From NCBI GenBank assembly GCA_016712275.1, contig JADJRI010000040.1:1-46156 (forward strand): DNA of 46,156 bases, written 5' to 3'. This DNA comes from Planctomycetota bacterium (GTDB lineage: Bacteria; Planctomycetota; Phycisphaerae; UBA1845; UTPLA1). The notes beneath the pieces were generated by a model. That model saw only the letters and a list, made by a program, of their open reading frames with translations. It made no database searches and had not been told where the DNA came from. Below, one piece after another: positions 38,045 to 46,156 of this stretch (position 1 is its first letter; the number at the start of each line of letters is the position of its first letter). Both the position numbers and the translations under genes were made by a program.

Positions 38045-39095
38045 CTACCGAACCCATCGTCTCAACTGCTTCACATCATAGGTCTGTCCATCAAACTCAA
38101 TCGCCGTGCGCTGCGTCACGCCGAACCAGGGCGAGCCGTCGGCGCCGCGAATAACATGAAAAGTCTGTGCCGGCACGCCGCCGCCCGAGCAAAACGCGCA
38201 CTTCGCCCGTTGAATCGGTAATGACATCGAGCACCATGAGCGGCTGCGCGTTTCGCCCACGCGGCAGGAACACATCGCCGGGTGACAGCGTTGCGTTTTC
38301 AACCGGCCGCGTGTCGTCGAGCAGGCTCAGGGCTGATGTGCAGTTGAACAGTGTTTCGAGATAGGCACAAAAATTGGAACGCGAATCATCCTTTAGACCG
38401 GTCTCCTTGAAGGTGACCTCACGGCCCTGAATGATCGGCCGCACGCCCTCGGCCCACGGTTTCCAGGCCACGAGATGGCCGCTGGTCAGATGAAACGCCA
38501 GTCGGCCGCCGCGCTGGGTCGCCCATTCATATTCCGCGCGCAAGCGGATCATCATATTCGGCCCCGCAAGGAGCCGACCGCTGCGGGGTTGCAGGGCGAT
38601 CGTCGCCGCCAGTCTGGCATCATCGCCGGCCATGACGACTTTTCCATTCGACGATGTCACCGGCGTGCCGACCGGCGCAATGGGCAGATGCCGAAGCCAT
38701 TGGCCGAAACTGTCGGACGGCTCGTCGACGCGAGTGAAGCCGGCCGGTGCGACCAGGTATTCCGCCAACGGGACATAATCGCTTCGCTGCGATCGCGAGA
38801 GCCATGCATAGTTGCCGAGGCGGTCGGCCGGTGATTGCGACGGCGGAGGCGGCGTTGCGATCACGCGATCGCCAAGCAGCGGCAGCGCCGCCGGCGACAT
38901 GACCTGGCCGGCGCACGCCAGGATAAGCGTCGCGCATGCAAAGGCGCAGACGCGCCGATATGAGCATCCTTCCAGCGAATGTGCCAGGTCTCTGACACGA
39001 AGCCGGGTGAGCAGCAGCGCCGGTCTGGCGGCGTGCCGCCAGAAGCCGGCGGTCAATTGTCCCGTGAAGCGAGCGGCCGCGATGTGTTGGTTCAT
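38045..39095 (-). CDS. DUF4846-family secreted protein
   Basis: About 350 residues; likely start ATG 39095 (MNQHIAAARFTG). A hydrophobic segment (VCAFACATLILACAGQVM) about 45 residues in suggests export. The conserved part matches DUF4846: SFGQWLRHLPIAPVGTPV, MMIRLRAEYEWA, RLAFHLTSGHLVAWKPWAEG, FCAYLETLFNCTSALSLLDD, LSPGDVFLPRGRNAQPLMVL. The usual MRLRAEYLY-type motif is kept. The frame changes near 38190, after which QTFHVIRGADGSPWFGVTQR completes the domain. Its biochemical function is not known. The gene is convergent with polA, 13 bases apart. Confidence 0.78.
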
Positions 39096-39245
39096 AGACT
39101 CGGTCTGGCGAGGGTTCGATCCTGATGTTGGCGCGAACGAGCGCGCATCCGCACAAACGCGAAGGTCCGCGCGGTCGATCAAGCTCAAATGTGTTCGTCG
39201 GCGAGACTTATCTATCGGCAAAACGCCGGTGAAAGTAAAAATGAA

Positions 39246-39288
39246 ATGCGGCGGGTGACGGAGTCAAAAACCCGGTCACCCGCCGCAT
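39246..39288 (-). terminator. Long-stem terminator of the TPR lipoprotein operon
   Basis: A perfect 14-bp stem (ATGCGGCGGGTGAC / GTCACCCGCCGCAT) with a 15-base loop lies 12 bases beyond the TPR gene stop. TTCATTTTTAC follows on the minus strand. Confidence 0.8.
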
Positions 39289-39300
39289 GGGAGGGAGAGG

Positions 39301-40095
39301 TCAGGGTTGGAGTGCGGCGTCTTCCCCGGCGCGCTCGTGCTCCTCGGCGAGGTTGATGCGCACGCGATTCGGGCCGCGCTTCTCATCGGCCAGCGCGACG
39401 ATTCGGTCGAGCTGATCCGACGCGGGCTGATACTTCGGATTGATTTTGAGCGACCGCCGCAGGGCGTCTTCCGCCTCGGAAAACTGCTCCTTTTCGCAGC
39501 AAATCACCGCGACGTTGTAATAGGCCACCTCGGCGGGAACCACCTGGGTGAATTCCTTCACGCTTTCCTCGAAGCGGTCGGTTCGTGCCAGAACGATGGC
39601 ATAGTTCATCCGTGCCCGCTCGAACGCCGGTGAAATCGCCAGCGCGTTCTTGAATTCGCTTTCCGCGGCCTGAAGCTTGTCCTGCAACAGATAGCAATAG
39701 CCCAGGTTGTTGTGCAGCATGGCCGAGTCCGGGGCAACCGACAGGCCGCGCTTGAAGTAGCGCTCCGCATCGGTCATGCGCTCCAGCTTCTGGTAGGCGA
39801 TGCCCAGCCGGTTGTGCCCCTCGACGAGCCGCGGGTTGTTCGCGATGGCCTTTTCATACTGGCGAATCGCACCGGTCAGGTCGTTTTGCTGTTCGAGCAT
39901 TCGGCCGGACGCCAGATGGGTGTTGGCCGAAATCCGCGGCGTCGGCGCATCGGTGACCGTCTTGCCTGGCGGCGGCGTATTCTTGTCGTCGTGGTCCCAC
40001 GAGGCGGCCTTCACGCGCTCGTTGTCGTTTTTCATACAACCCAGCGACGCAAACGCCAGCACCGCGATCGGTAGCAATTTCGGGATCGTTTTCAA
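39301..40095 (-). CDS. TPR-repeat lipoprotein
   Basis: 264 residues. I place the start at TTG 40095, since GGAGG lies 9 bases ahead and this gives a clean signal KTIPKLLPIAVLAFASLGC with a lipobox; TTG 40101 is the alternative. Mature part: a short linker, then at least four TPR motifs (AIRQYEKAIANNPRLVEGHN, LGIAYQKLERMTDAERYFKR, LGYCYLLQDKLQAAESEFKN, DALRRSLKINPKYQPASDQL). It is an envelope-side protein interaction scaffold, similar in outline to TadD or PilF-type lipoproteins. It starts 2 bases after the previous gene's stop, so the two are coupled. The partner is not known. Confidence 0.85.
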   Translation of the reverse strand: MKTIPKLLPIAVLAFASLGCMKNDNERVKAASWDHDDKNTPPPGKTVTDAPTPRISANTHLASGRMLEQQNDLTGAIRQYEKAIANNPRLVEGHNRLGIAYQKLERMTDAERYFKRGLSVAPDSAMLHNNLGYCYLLQDKLQAAESEFKNALAISPAFERARMNYAIVLARTDRFEESVKEFTQVVPAEVAYYNVAVICCEKEQFSEAEDALRRSLKINPKYQPASDQLDRIVALADEKRGPNRVRINLAEEHERAGEDAALQP

Positions 40096-40097
40096 GA

Positions 40098-40628
40098 TCA
40101 ACCACCTCCGCTGCTGGGACCCTTCACATTCAGCTTGTAGGCGCTGCCGCGCTGTTCAGGCTGACGGGCCACGCCCTGGCCCGCAATGGCTTCGGAGGCC
40201 GTCATGCCCCGGCCGCCGGCCATGCCCAATTCCACGCGGACCTCGTTTTTGCCGGGGACGGCATGGGCCAGAAATTCCCTGGCCATGGCCAGCCGGGCAT
40301 CAAGCAGTTCCTTGTTGTCCATCCGGGTGTCGTAGCAGAGGGTGCCGCCGGTGGTGGCCAGCAGCTCGGCATACCGTTCCAGCCGGGCCTCGCCCGCGCC
40401 GGAGAGATTCGGCGTATGGGGGATGAAGTGAATGTCGGCGATGCTCATGTCCGAGATCATGCCCTGATCGTTGTGGTTGGCAAAATACTCGGCCATTTCC
40501 GGCTGGGGAGGCGACTCCTCCATCTGCGGACCGTTCATCGACGTGGTTTGCGTGTTCTGGTTGCAGGCGAAGCAGAGTGCCAATATCAGGGCACCCGCGC
40601 CGCCGCTTACGTTGCTCATTCGCCGCAT
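40098..40628 (-). CDS. Lipoprotein with possible OmpA-C-like domain
   Basis: 176 residues from ATG 40628 (MRRMSNVSG); the frame is open further upstream into low-complexity DNA without a ribosome-binding site. Signal with lipobox GALILALCFAC. The mature part has IADIHFIPHTPNLSGAGEAR, YAELLATTGGTLCYDTRMDN and LLDARLAMAREFLAHAV. This order of strand, helix, strand, helix recalls a degenerate OmpA/peptidoglycan-binding fold, but the diagnostic Asp and Arg are not clear. A Gly-rich tail ends the protein. It is the first gene of the TPR lipoprotein operon. Confidence 0.6.
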   Translation of the reverse strand: MRRMSNVSGGAGALILALCFACNQNTQTTSMNGPQMEESPPQPEMAEYFANHNDQGMISDMSIADIHFIPHTPNLSGAGEARLERYAELLATTGGTLCYDTRMDNKELLDARLAMAREFLAHAVPGKNEVRVELGMAGGRGMTASEAIAGQGVARQPEQRGSAYKLNVKGPSSGGG

Positions 40629-41040
40629 GGTCGTGACTCCTCTGTGGCTTCGAACGGCCGTCCGGCGAGACGACGGTTTCGTGGCCATGAATGCCGGCCG
40701 ACGGCCGGGCGCGATTTCCTCTTGATTCGATATCGGCAGGAGCGATGAAAAGTCGGCAAGCAGAATCGCGAGAAATGGCGGCAGGCGCAGGAATTGCCGG
40801 GGGAGGGCGAGAGAATGGCAAAGGGCGAATGGGTAACAGGGAAAAATGTAGAAATGAGAATGGAGAATGTAGAGTTGGAAATAAACGCCGAAGAAAGAAA
40901 GGGTCCGAGGGGCCAAGGGGCCAAGGGGCCAAGGGGCCAAGGGGAGGAAGTTGGCATGGACATGCCTCCGGGGTGGGCCGGGCGAGACCTAACACAGATA
41001 GAACATATTTTGGAAAAGTCAAGTCGGCTTTCTTATGAAT
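40629..41040. other. No gene recognised; contains a tandem repeat
   Basis: About 410 bases upstream of the lipoprotein operon, purine-rich on the plus strand (AATGTAGAAATGAGAATGG), with an 8-bp tandem repeat at 40909-40944. The open frames through it are low-complexity and lack ribosome-binding sites. Confidence 0.45.
40909..40944. repeat. 8-bp tandem repeat GGGGCCAA, 4.5 copies
   Basis: Four full units of GGGGCCAA plus a final GGGG, perfect, in the non-coding region 280 bases upstream of the lipoprotein operon. It is a simple-sequence repeat that could vary in copy number by slippage. Confidence 0.9.
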
Positions 41041-41400
41041 TGCGGCGGCCGAGGGCATCCCAGGTGAACTTGGCCAGCCGGGTGGTGCCGGCGTTGTGCT
41101 TCACTTCGGTCGGTCCTTGACACGCCGCAAATCTGAAATCGCCCAGCGATTTGGCGTCGTTGGAAACGGCCCCAACGACGCGGCGGCGCGTCAAGGATGG
41201 TGGTCATAAACGAGGGTGTAAGCCGTTGACCCGCCATAGATTGAGGCGGTATAGGTCAGGTTACCGGCATTGCCACGCGTCTGGCTGCTGCCTGCGACGA
41301 CGGTCATCATGTTTGCATCGTTATGGGTGTAAGAGACTGAGGAGCCGCCGCGATCCTGCCGACGAATCTTGGTCGCAAGCAGTGTCATTGGTGTGTCATA
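41041..41400 (-). pseudogene. RHS core fragment, truncated and frame-broken
   Basis: Minus-strand translation gives EEYDTPMTLLATKIRRQDRG, then GNAGNLTYTASIYGGSTAYT and VYDHH. After a frame change near 41195 it continues with TEVKHNAGTTRLAKFTWDALGRR (RHS/YD-repeat style). It stops at NS* immediately after DALGRR. The same DALGRR DNA (about 25 bases, 41044-41068) recurs at 46131-46155, where the intact RHS gene continues. This piece is therefore a decayed or displaced duplicate of the RHS core that normally lies upstream of that point. Confidence 0.75.
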
Positions 41401-41560
41401 TTCTTCCTGACACGTTTTCTGCCCTGATTGGTGACTGGTGCGTGCCCGCGAGGCATGACAACCACACAGATGAGAACCGGGACGCGTATCAACTGCAAAG
41501 CCGTCACGTCGGCCTTCCAGAAACGATTCTTCAAATAAGAAGAACCGCCGGGAGCGTTAT

Positions 41561-41720
41561 TTACTTGACACGACGGAGGCTAATGGGTGACACCTTAGAG
41601 TTTCCCGGCCCTGGGTCATTCCCGTCCGGCGGCCGGCCTTGTCGTAGGTACACATGGGCTTGAAAGTTGTGTTGAGCTGCTCCTCGTTGGTAACACCATA
41701 TGCGCCGACTTTGCGATCGA
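41561..41720 (-). pseudogene. Second RHS core remnant
   Basis: A minus-strand frame reads FDRKVGAYGVTNEEQLN, FKPMCTYDKAGRRTGMTQG and ends at TAA (41561-41563). YDKAGRRTGM is a typical RHS YD-repeat unit. It overlaps, in another frame, the C-terminal end of the IS-interrupted gene. That shows an RHS sequence was joined to, or once preceded, this gene. Confidence 0.6.
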
Positions 41721-42472
41721 AACCAAGTATGCATTCTGAGCTTCCCTGCTCAGAAATTCTCTCTGGTCCACATGAGCTGACATGATCGCTACGAACCCAT
41801 CAACATTCTTAGCAAAGAGAAAGCCGCCTATCTCCTGATACGCAAGTGCTAATGGTCGCTGGCTCACCTTATCATTAATGCTATAAACGCCCTCGTCAGT
41901 TAATAAGTGAAGGACGCCGACATCGTTACATGCCATAAATGAAGGATTGTGCACTGACCTGTGAAGTACCTCATAATTACCGTCAATTGAAACTCGCCAC
42001 AACTCACCCTCTGACCTGCCAAATCTAATCAATACATACCACAACTCTCTATTCCGAGGGTCTGCAAGAATCTGCTTTACTTTGTCGCCGCGATAAAGTG
42101 CAGTTGTCTCGTCATCGCGACCTTTCGCCCTTTCATGCAGAGCAAGATCCTTCCCCTTTCCACTACTTATTTCTATGACACGTAAAGTTGGATACTGCGG
42201 CGATTTTTTCTTATCAAGCTTGTCTGGTACGACTGCCATCAATACAAGCGCGCCGGACGCGTCTGCGCAAGAAAAAACCGCCTCAGTTTCTAACGAGACC
42301 GGATCAAACATGCCGGCAGTACTGTAAATCCGCTTATTCGTGAGGAATACATCAAACCGGCTTTCCGGGAACCTAGGGCGACCCTCCTCAATCGGAACCG
42401 AATACCGCTTTAGGAGTCGAGGATTACTGGGTTTAGTCCGAGGGACAGCGTAACAATTGTATCCCACTCTAG
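41616..42472 (-). pseudogene. 3' part of the IS1380-interrupted gene
   Basis: About 284 codons running from the IS left end (GYNCYAVPRTKPSNP) to the stop at 41616. The sequence is beta-rich and propeller-like: RFDVFLTNKRIYSTAGMFDP, AVFSCADASGALVLMAVVP, ELWYVLIRFGRSEGELWRVS, VGVLHLLTDEGVYSINDK. Joined to the 5' part at 44491-44798 after removal of the IS and one CTAG, the frame is continuous (PVDRAR then VGYNCY). The last 25 codons overlap RHS-type DNA in another frame, so the original C-terminus may be lost. I do not recognise the family. It was the gene directly downstream of the RHS tip. Confidence 0.7.
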
Positions 42473-44490
42473 CCCTTGATCAAGCGTGATTCTTCACGCG
42501 GATTTGAAAAAAAAGCTCGAAAATGCCTGTCTTTGCAGTGTAAAGAGGGACTTGCACAAAAAAGGTTCCTCAACTGCAAGGAGGCATTTCGAGTGAGCAA
42601 GAGTAAACACGAGAAGCGGTTGGATCGCAAGCGAAAACTGAACGAGCGAGGGCGACGACGGAGCGAACGAGTTCGTTTGCTTCGCAATCGCAAGCGGCGG
42701 ATCGAATGTCGGCTTCGGGATCGGGTTTGGTCGCCTCGGGATGAGCCGATGCTGGCGGCCGGCAACATTCACTATGAGTTGTCGGACAAGAGCCGCGGCC
42801 TGTCGGTCGGCGGGATCGGGGCGATGCACCTGCTGGCCCGGCGGGTGGGGCTGATCGATCGGATCGACGAGCAGTTGAAGTTGCTGAAGGTGCATCTGCC
42901 GTATCACGAGTCGGACCACGTGCTGAACATCGCCTACAACATTCTGTCGGGCGGAACCTGCATCGAAGACGTGGAGCTGCGCCGGAATGATGAGGTGTAT
43001 CTGGATGCGCTGGGGGCCGAGCGGATTCCCGATCCGACGACGGCGGGCGACTTCTGCCGGCGGTTCACGGCCGAGGACGTGGAGTCGCTGATGGATGCGA
43101 TCAACGAGACGCGGGTGGCGATCTGGCGTCGGCAGCCTGACGCGTTCTTCGACGAAGCGAAGATCGACATGGATGGAAGCCTGGCGCCGACGGATGGCCA
43201 GTGCAAGGAGGGCATCGGCCTGTCGTATGACGGGCAGTGGGGCTATCACCCGCTCGTCGTCTCACTGGCCAATACGAAGGAGCCGCTGTACCTGGTGAAC
43301 CGATCGGGCAACCGTCCTTCCCACGAGAAGGCCTGGCTGTACGTGGATGGCGCGATCGAATTGTGCCGTCGGGCGGGGTTCCGGAAGGTGCTGCTGCGGG
43401 GTGACACGGACTTCTCGCAGACCCGGCATCTGGATCGGTGGGATGACGAAGGCGCACGATTCATCTTCGGGATCGACGCGATGCCGAACCTGAAACAGAC
43501 CGCCGATGATCTGCCGGAATCGGCGTGGAAAGCGTTGAAACGCCTACCCCGATACGAGGTGAAGACGGAGCCTCGCGGCCGCCGTGAGAATGTGCGGGAG
43601 CGGATCGTCGTCGAGAAGGAGTACGAGAACATCAAGCTGGTGAGCGAGGACGTGGCCGAGTTCATCTATCGACCGACAGCCTGCAAGAAGGACTACCGGA
43701 TCGTGGTGGTCCGCAAGAACCTGTCGAGGGAGAAGGGCGAGCGGGTGCTGTTCGACGACATCAAGTACTTCTTCTACATCACCAATGATGGCGCCGGGAA
43801 GGAGTCGGGCACGCACTTTGCGAACAAGCCATCCAGCTCGCGTGACGAGATCGTGGCACAGGCGAACGACCGCTGCGATCAGGAGAATGTCATCGAGCAA
43901 TTGAAGAACGGCGTGAATGCCCTGCGGATGCCGGTGGGCGATCTGGTCAGCAACTGGGCCTACATGGTGATGGCGTCGCTGGCCTGGACGCTGAAGGCAT
44001 GGTTCGCGTTGAGCCTGCCGGAGCAGGGCCGCTGGGCCGAGCGGGCATGGAGACGAAAAGCGCGTGTTGCGGATGGAGTTCAAGACGTTCCTCAACGCCT
44101 TCATCCGCGTCCCGTGTCAGATCATCCGCGCTGGCCGGCGGATCGTCTATCGGCTGCTGGCGTGGAACCCGTGGCAAAACGTGTTCCTGGCGGCGTGGAT
44201 GCGGTTCGCTCGATGCCGCCCGCGCCCTGTATTCGATGTCATGGATGCCAGAGCAACGCCCAATGCCGGTGCCATATCCGATGCGATGTTGAAGTCGATT
44301 GAAATGATGTCGGAGTACGGACGCTCCGATCCACCCGAGGCGAATCAAGCGAAGCAACAGAGGACGCAATGAAACATCCGACAAACAAACGCGACTCAAC
44401 CGACCCATCGGTCGCAACGAAAGAGGTGCGCATTACGCGCGACCGCTCGAACCGTGTCGCAGGTCCAGGCGAAATTCGCTTGTTTAAGGT
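42473..44490 (+). mobile_element. IS1380-family insertion sequence
   Basis: About 2,018 bp. Imperfect terminal inverted repeats match at 14 of 20 positions: left CCCTTGATCAAGCGTGATTC (from 42473), right on the other strand ACCTTAAACAAGCGAATTTC (from 44490). A 4-bp direct repeat CTAG flanks both ends (42469-42472 and 44491-44494), as expected for the 4-bp target duplication of IS1380. The element carries one transposase. It interrupts a minus-strand gene whose frame is restored on precise excision, so the insertion is probably fairly recent. Confidence 0.9.
42593..44372 (+). CDS. IS1380-family DDE transposase (one frame break)
   Basis: About 590 codons from GTG 42593, set by AAGGAGG 8 bases ahead; the frame is open to 42476. 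IS1380 features: GLSVGGIGAMHLLARRVGL, CIEDVELRRNDEVYLDALG, DPTTAGDFCRRF, catalytic acidic residues in KIDMDGSLAP, LRGDTDFSQT and DQENVIEQLKNGVNALRMP, and the end RMEFKTFLNAFIRVPCQIIR. The last part is in another frame after a break near 44050, which may be a sequencing error or may have inactivated the element. It cuts and pastes the IS through the terminal repeats described above. Confidence 0.9.
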
Positions 44491-44798
44491 CTAGCCCTGT
44501 CAACTGGATCGGGAAAGTTACCGATAATAAGTGCCTCACCGGCCTGCGAGCGGCCAATTGCTGAGACATCCCACATATCCAATGCGCTTCTCCAATGTTG
44601 TAACTGACCTCGCCTGACCCATGCTGCAGTCCCTGGACCATTTGGGGTTGTTACCCGAACTAGAACCTCATCACCAATTGCGAGTGCATTACTGATGAGA
44701 CAATTTGGCGCAAATCGTAGCTCAAGCGAATCTTCGGCACTCCATCCTTTACCTGTAATTAGATACGCAAGCCCAAGTATTGTACTTATAGCAATCAT
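44491..44798 (-). pseudogene. 5' part of the IS1380-interrupted gene
   Basis: About 102 codons from ATG 44798: a hydrophobic N-terminus (MIAISTILGLAYLITGKGW), then a beta-rich stretch (LAIGDEVLVRVTTPNGPGTA, EALIIGNFPDPVDRAR) ending at the IS right end. No strong Shine-Dalgarno is visible. It begins 100 bases after the stop of the RHS gene on the same strand. That is the place where RHS toxin systems keep their immunity gene, but here neither toxin nor immunity family is recognised. The rest of the gene lies beyond the IS (41616-42472). Confidence 0.7.
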
Positions 44799-44898
44799 CT
44801 ATTAAGTCCATTGGTATCTGTTTGCCGACGCGGTAAATAGTCACGTCCATTATTGTTGGTTCTTTGAGGCGGTTCCAGCTTCAATGTGATCGTCTCGT

Positions 44899-46156
44899 TT
44901 ATGGTCTTTGGCCAACTGGCCCATTGTACGGGCACGATACACTTGTTATAGTAACACCGTCAGAAATGATCCCGCCCGCACCGTGTTCGCAAATCAAATC
45001 GACCTCTTCAGGAGTGGGAAGGTGCGGTGGCTGCGCCGGCCAAATATTGGGATTATGTACGATTATGAAAATCTCTGGATTCTGTCCATAATCCCAGTCC
45101 CATGTAATACACTGGTCAATAATTCCGTCGTTATTGGTGTCTTCACCCGGCGTCCCGATTGGGCCAGTTAAGTCGCAACCGCCAAGAATGTTGGATACTC
45201 CCGTGCCTGACTCGCACCAATTCATTCCATCAGAATAGGAGACGAGGTCAGCAATTCTTGCAAGTATCTTCTCTAAACAGCACTCGACTACACTTGGGCA
45301 TTTTCCTGAGGCAATACACGACGGAATTGGGATTAAGCCCAAAGGGTCGCTCATCTTTGTTGGTGAGCTGAGGCCGAATTGGAACGGGTTGCCATCATAC
45401 GCGAGCGCAGGAAGAATGCGGGCGAGAGACTTTTGCACAGGCGTGCGGTGAATATCAGTCATCCGCTGATATATCAGCGGATCCCTCGTCACCCACCGCC
45501 CCGTCACCGGCTCGGCGAACCGTGCCCGATGATGATTCAGCGGGAACTTGACGGTGGTGGCCGAGGAGCTGGTGTCGATGGCGAAGTGCGGCACGCCCTG
45601 GAACATGTACGGGTTGCCCACATCGCTGAAGGCCTGGCTCACCGTCGGGTTGGCCGGCCATGTCACCGTGACGGCATAGTTGTAGGGGGTCGTATCGTTT
45701 GAATCCACGTCGCCATCATCATCCATGTCACATCGCGGCTCCCAGATGGTGCCGGCGACCGACGGGCCGTAGCGCGTGTTGTCGGCTGCTGTTACCCTCC
45801 CCAAATCCGTGGTGTCCCCGCGACCGCCGCTCTCGCGGATCAGCGGCTTGCCGTAGGGGTCGTAGGCATAGCGCTCGATAATCGCACCCGCCCGATCCAC
45901 GAGGAACCGCACGTTGTACATCCGGTCCAGCACGTAGTAGTACGGCCGGTCGTCGGTGGTGCCGGTGGTTTCGTAGCAGTTGACCATTGCCAATCGCTCG
46001 TCGATGTAGGAGACGCCGTGAACAAAGTACCGCAGCGGGTCGCCACTGTCATTATACTCGTAAACTTCGTTGACGCCGTCAAAATAGTAGCGTTTTGTCT
46101 CGGAATTGGTGTCGTCGATGAACTCGATCCGGCGGCCGAGGGCATCCCCAGGTGAG
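44899..46156 (-). CDS. RHS-repeat protein, C-terminal part (5' end outside the window)
   Basis: About 419 codons to the stop at 44899. The RHS core is clear: RYYFDGVNEVYEYNDSGDPL, VLDRMYNVRFLVDRAGAIIE, RYAYDPYGKPL, HHRARFAEPVTGRWVTRDPL and NPFQFGLSSPTKMSDPLGL. A loop with Asp-rich DMDDDGDVDSNDTT (dockerin/EF-hand-like) is inserted in the core. The variable tip after DPLGL has about 145 residues and is Cys-rich (CIASGKCPSVVECCLEK, NWCESG), with a second Asp loop (DTNNDGIIDQCITWDWD). No toxin family is recognised. RHS cores form a cocoon that encloses and releases the tip. An extra C near 46146 breaks the frame next to the window edge. Downstream is the IS-split gene. Confidence 0.88.
   Translation of the reverse strand, partial: SPGDALGRRIEFIDDTNSETKRYYFDGVNEVYEYNDSGDPLRYFVHGVSYIDERLAMVNCYETTGTTDDRPYYYVLDRMYNVRFLVDRAGAIIERYAYDPYGKPLIRESGGRGDTTDLGRVTAADNTRYGPSVAGTIWEPRCDMDDDGDVDSNDTTPYNYAVTVTWPANPTVSQAFSDVGNPYMFQGVPHFAIDTSSSATTVKFPLNHHRARFAEPVTGRWVTRDPLIYQRMTDIHRTPVQKSLARILPALAYDGNPFQFGLSSPTKMSDPLGLIPIPSCIASGKCPSVVECCLEKILARIADLVSYSDGMNWCESGTGVSNILGGCDLTGPIGTPGEDTNNDGIIDQCITWDWDYGQNPEIFIIVHNPNIWPAQPPHLPTPEEVDLICEHGAGGIISDGVTITSVSCPYNGPVGQRP

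Noticed and set aside
38032..38221. Extension of the polA open frame past 38031
   Set aside because: The conserved polymerase C-terminus ends at TGA 38029-38031 in the neighbouring frame. The extension overlaps the convergent DUF4846 gene and has no homology features.
40629..40940. N-terminal extension of the OmpA-like lipoprotein to 40940
   Set aside because: The extension reads Pro/Leu/Trp low complexity from the GGGGCCAA repeat. The start at 40628 gives a proper lipoprotein signal.
45464..45481. 18-bp perfect palindrome CCGCTGATATATCAGCGG
   Set aside because: It falls inside the conserved RHS coding motif DPLIYQR and is explained by coding constraint and chance. No flanking duplication or second copy was seen.
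1..46156. CRISPR arrays, prophage genes, rRNA genes and integrase/attachment sites
   Set aside because: I looked for regularly spaced repeats, phage structural genes, rRNA motifs and integrases and found none. The only tandem repeats are the 8-bp unit at 40909 and protein-coding repeats.

Overview
The window looks like a piece of a Planctomycetota chromosome, most likely a Phycisphaerae-type bacterium, with moderate to high GC. The clues are the six-Cys GACC-type repeats of a surface protein, a CxxCGY...CPECG zinc ribbon on a small membrane protein, a dockerin-like Asp loop inside an RHS protein, many lipoproteins, and very large coiled-coil proteins. The lineage is inferred from protein style only. 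About 25-30 single-base frame breaks are spread over nearly all long genes, including polA, mraZ, clpP and a PiT transporter. Translations resume exactly in a neighbouring frame, so I read most of these as uncorrected sequencing errors and give gene limits that span them.

Layout. 1-4040 (+): 3' end of a Cys-rich secreted repeat protein, then an ECF sigma factor, a membrane-anchored anti-sigma-like protein and a beta-propeller lipoprotein, all overlapping. 4436-16613 (-): an FHA/coiled-coil protein, a giant (about 2,550 codons) coiled-coil protein that ends in a Wzz-like two-TM module, a GT4 glycosyltransferase, and mraZ further on. 17053-21817: a zinc-ribbon membrane protein (+), then on the minus strand tRNA-Gly(GCC), trigger factor, two tandem ClpP peptidases, a terminator and a lipoprotein. 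22353-25695: a di-haem cytochrome c peroxidase-like protein and two secreted repeat proteins with palindromic repeats between them. 26130-27805: PiT phosphate transporter with a DUF47/PhoU-like partner. 28274-32890: a LipM-type octanoyltransferase, a small membrane protein, an NAD-dependent epimerase-like protein and an MlaF-MlaD pair. 33045-34769: a membrane coiled-coil protein with a BRCT-like domain and an acidic Ser/Asp/Glu tract. 35150-38031: DNA polymerase I. 38045-40628: a DUF4846 protein and a two-gene lipoprotein operon. 41041-46156: a rearranged RHS locus with an IS1380-family element inserted in the gene downstream of the RHS tip.

The most unusual block is 5128-16613. Two long coiled-coil proteins, one with two FHA-type domains and one membrane-anchored with a polysaccharide co-polymerase-like architecture, lie next to a glycosyltransferase. 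This suggests a scaffold that ties an intracellular filament to envelope polysaccharide assembly; that function is inference. The second point of interest is the RHS locus. Removing the IS1380 element and one CTAG target duplication restores one reading frame across the junction, so the gene behind the RHS tip can be reconstructed.
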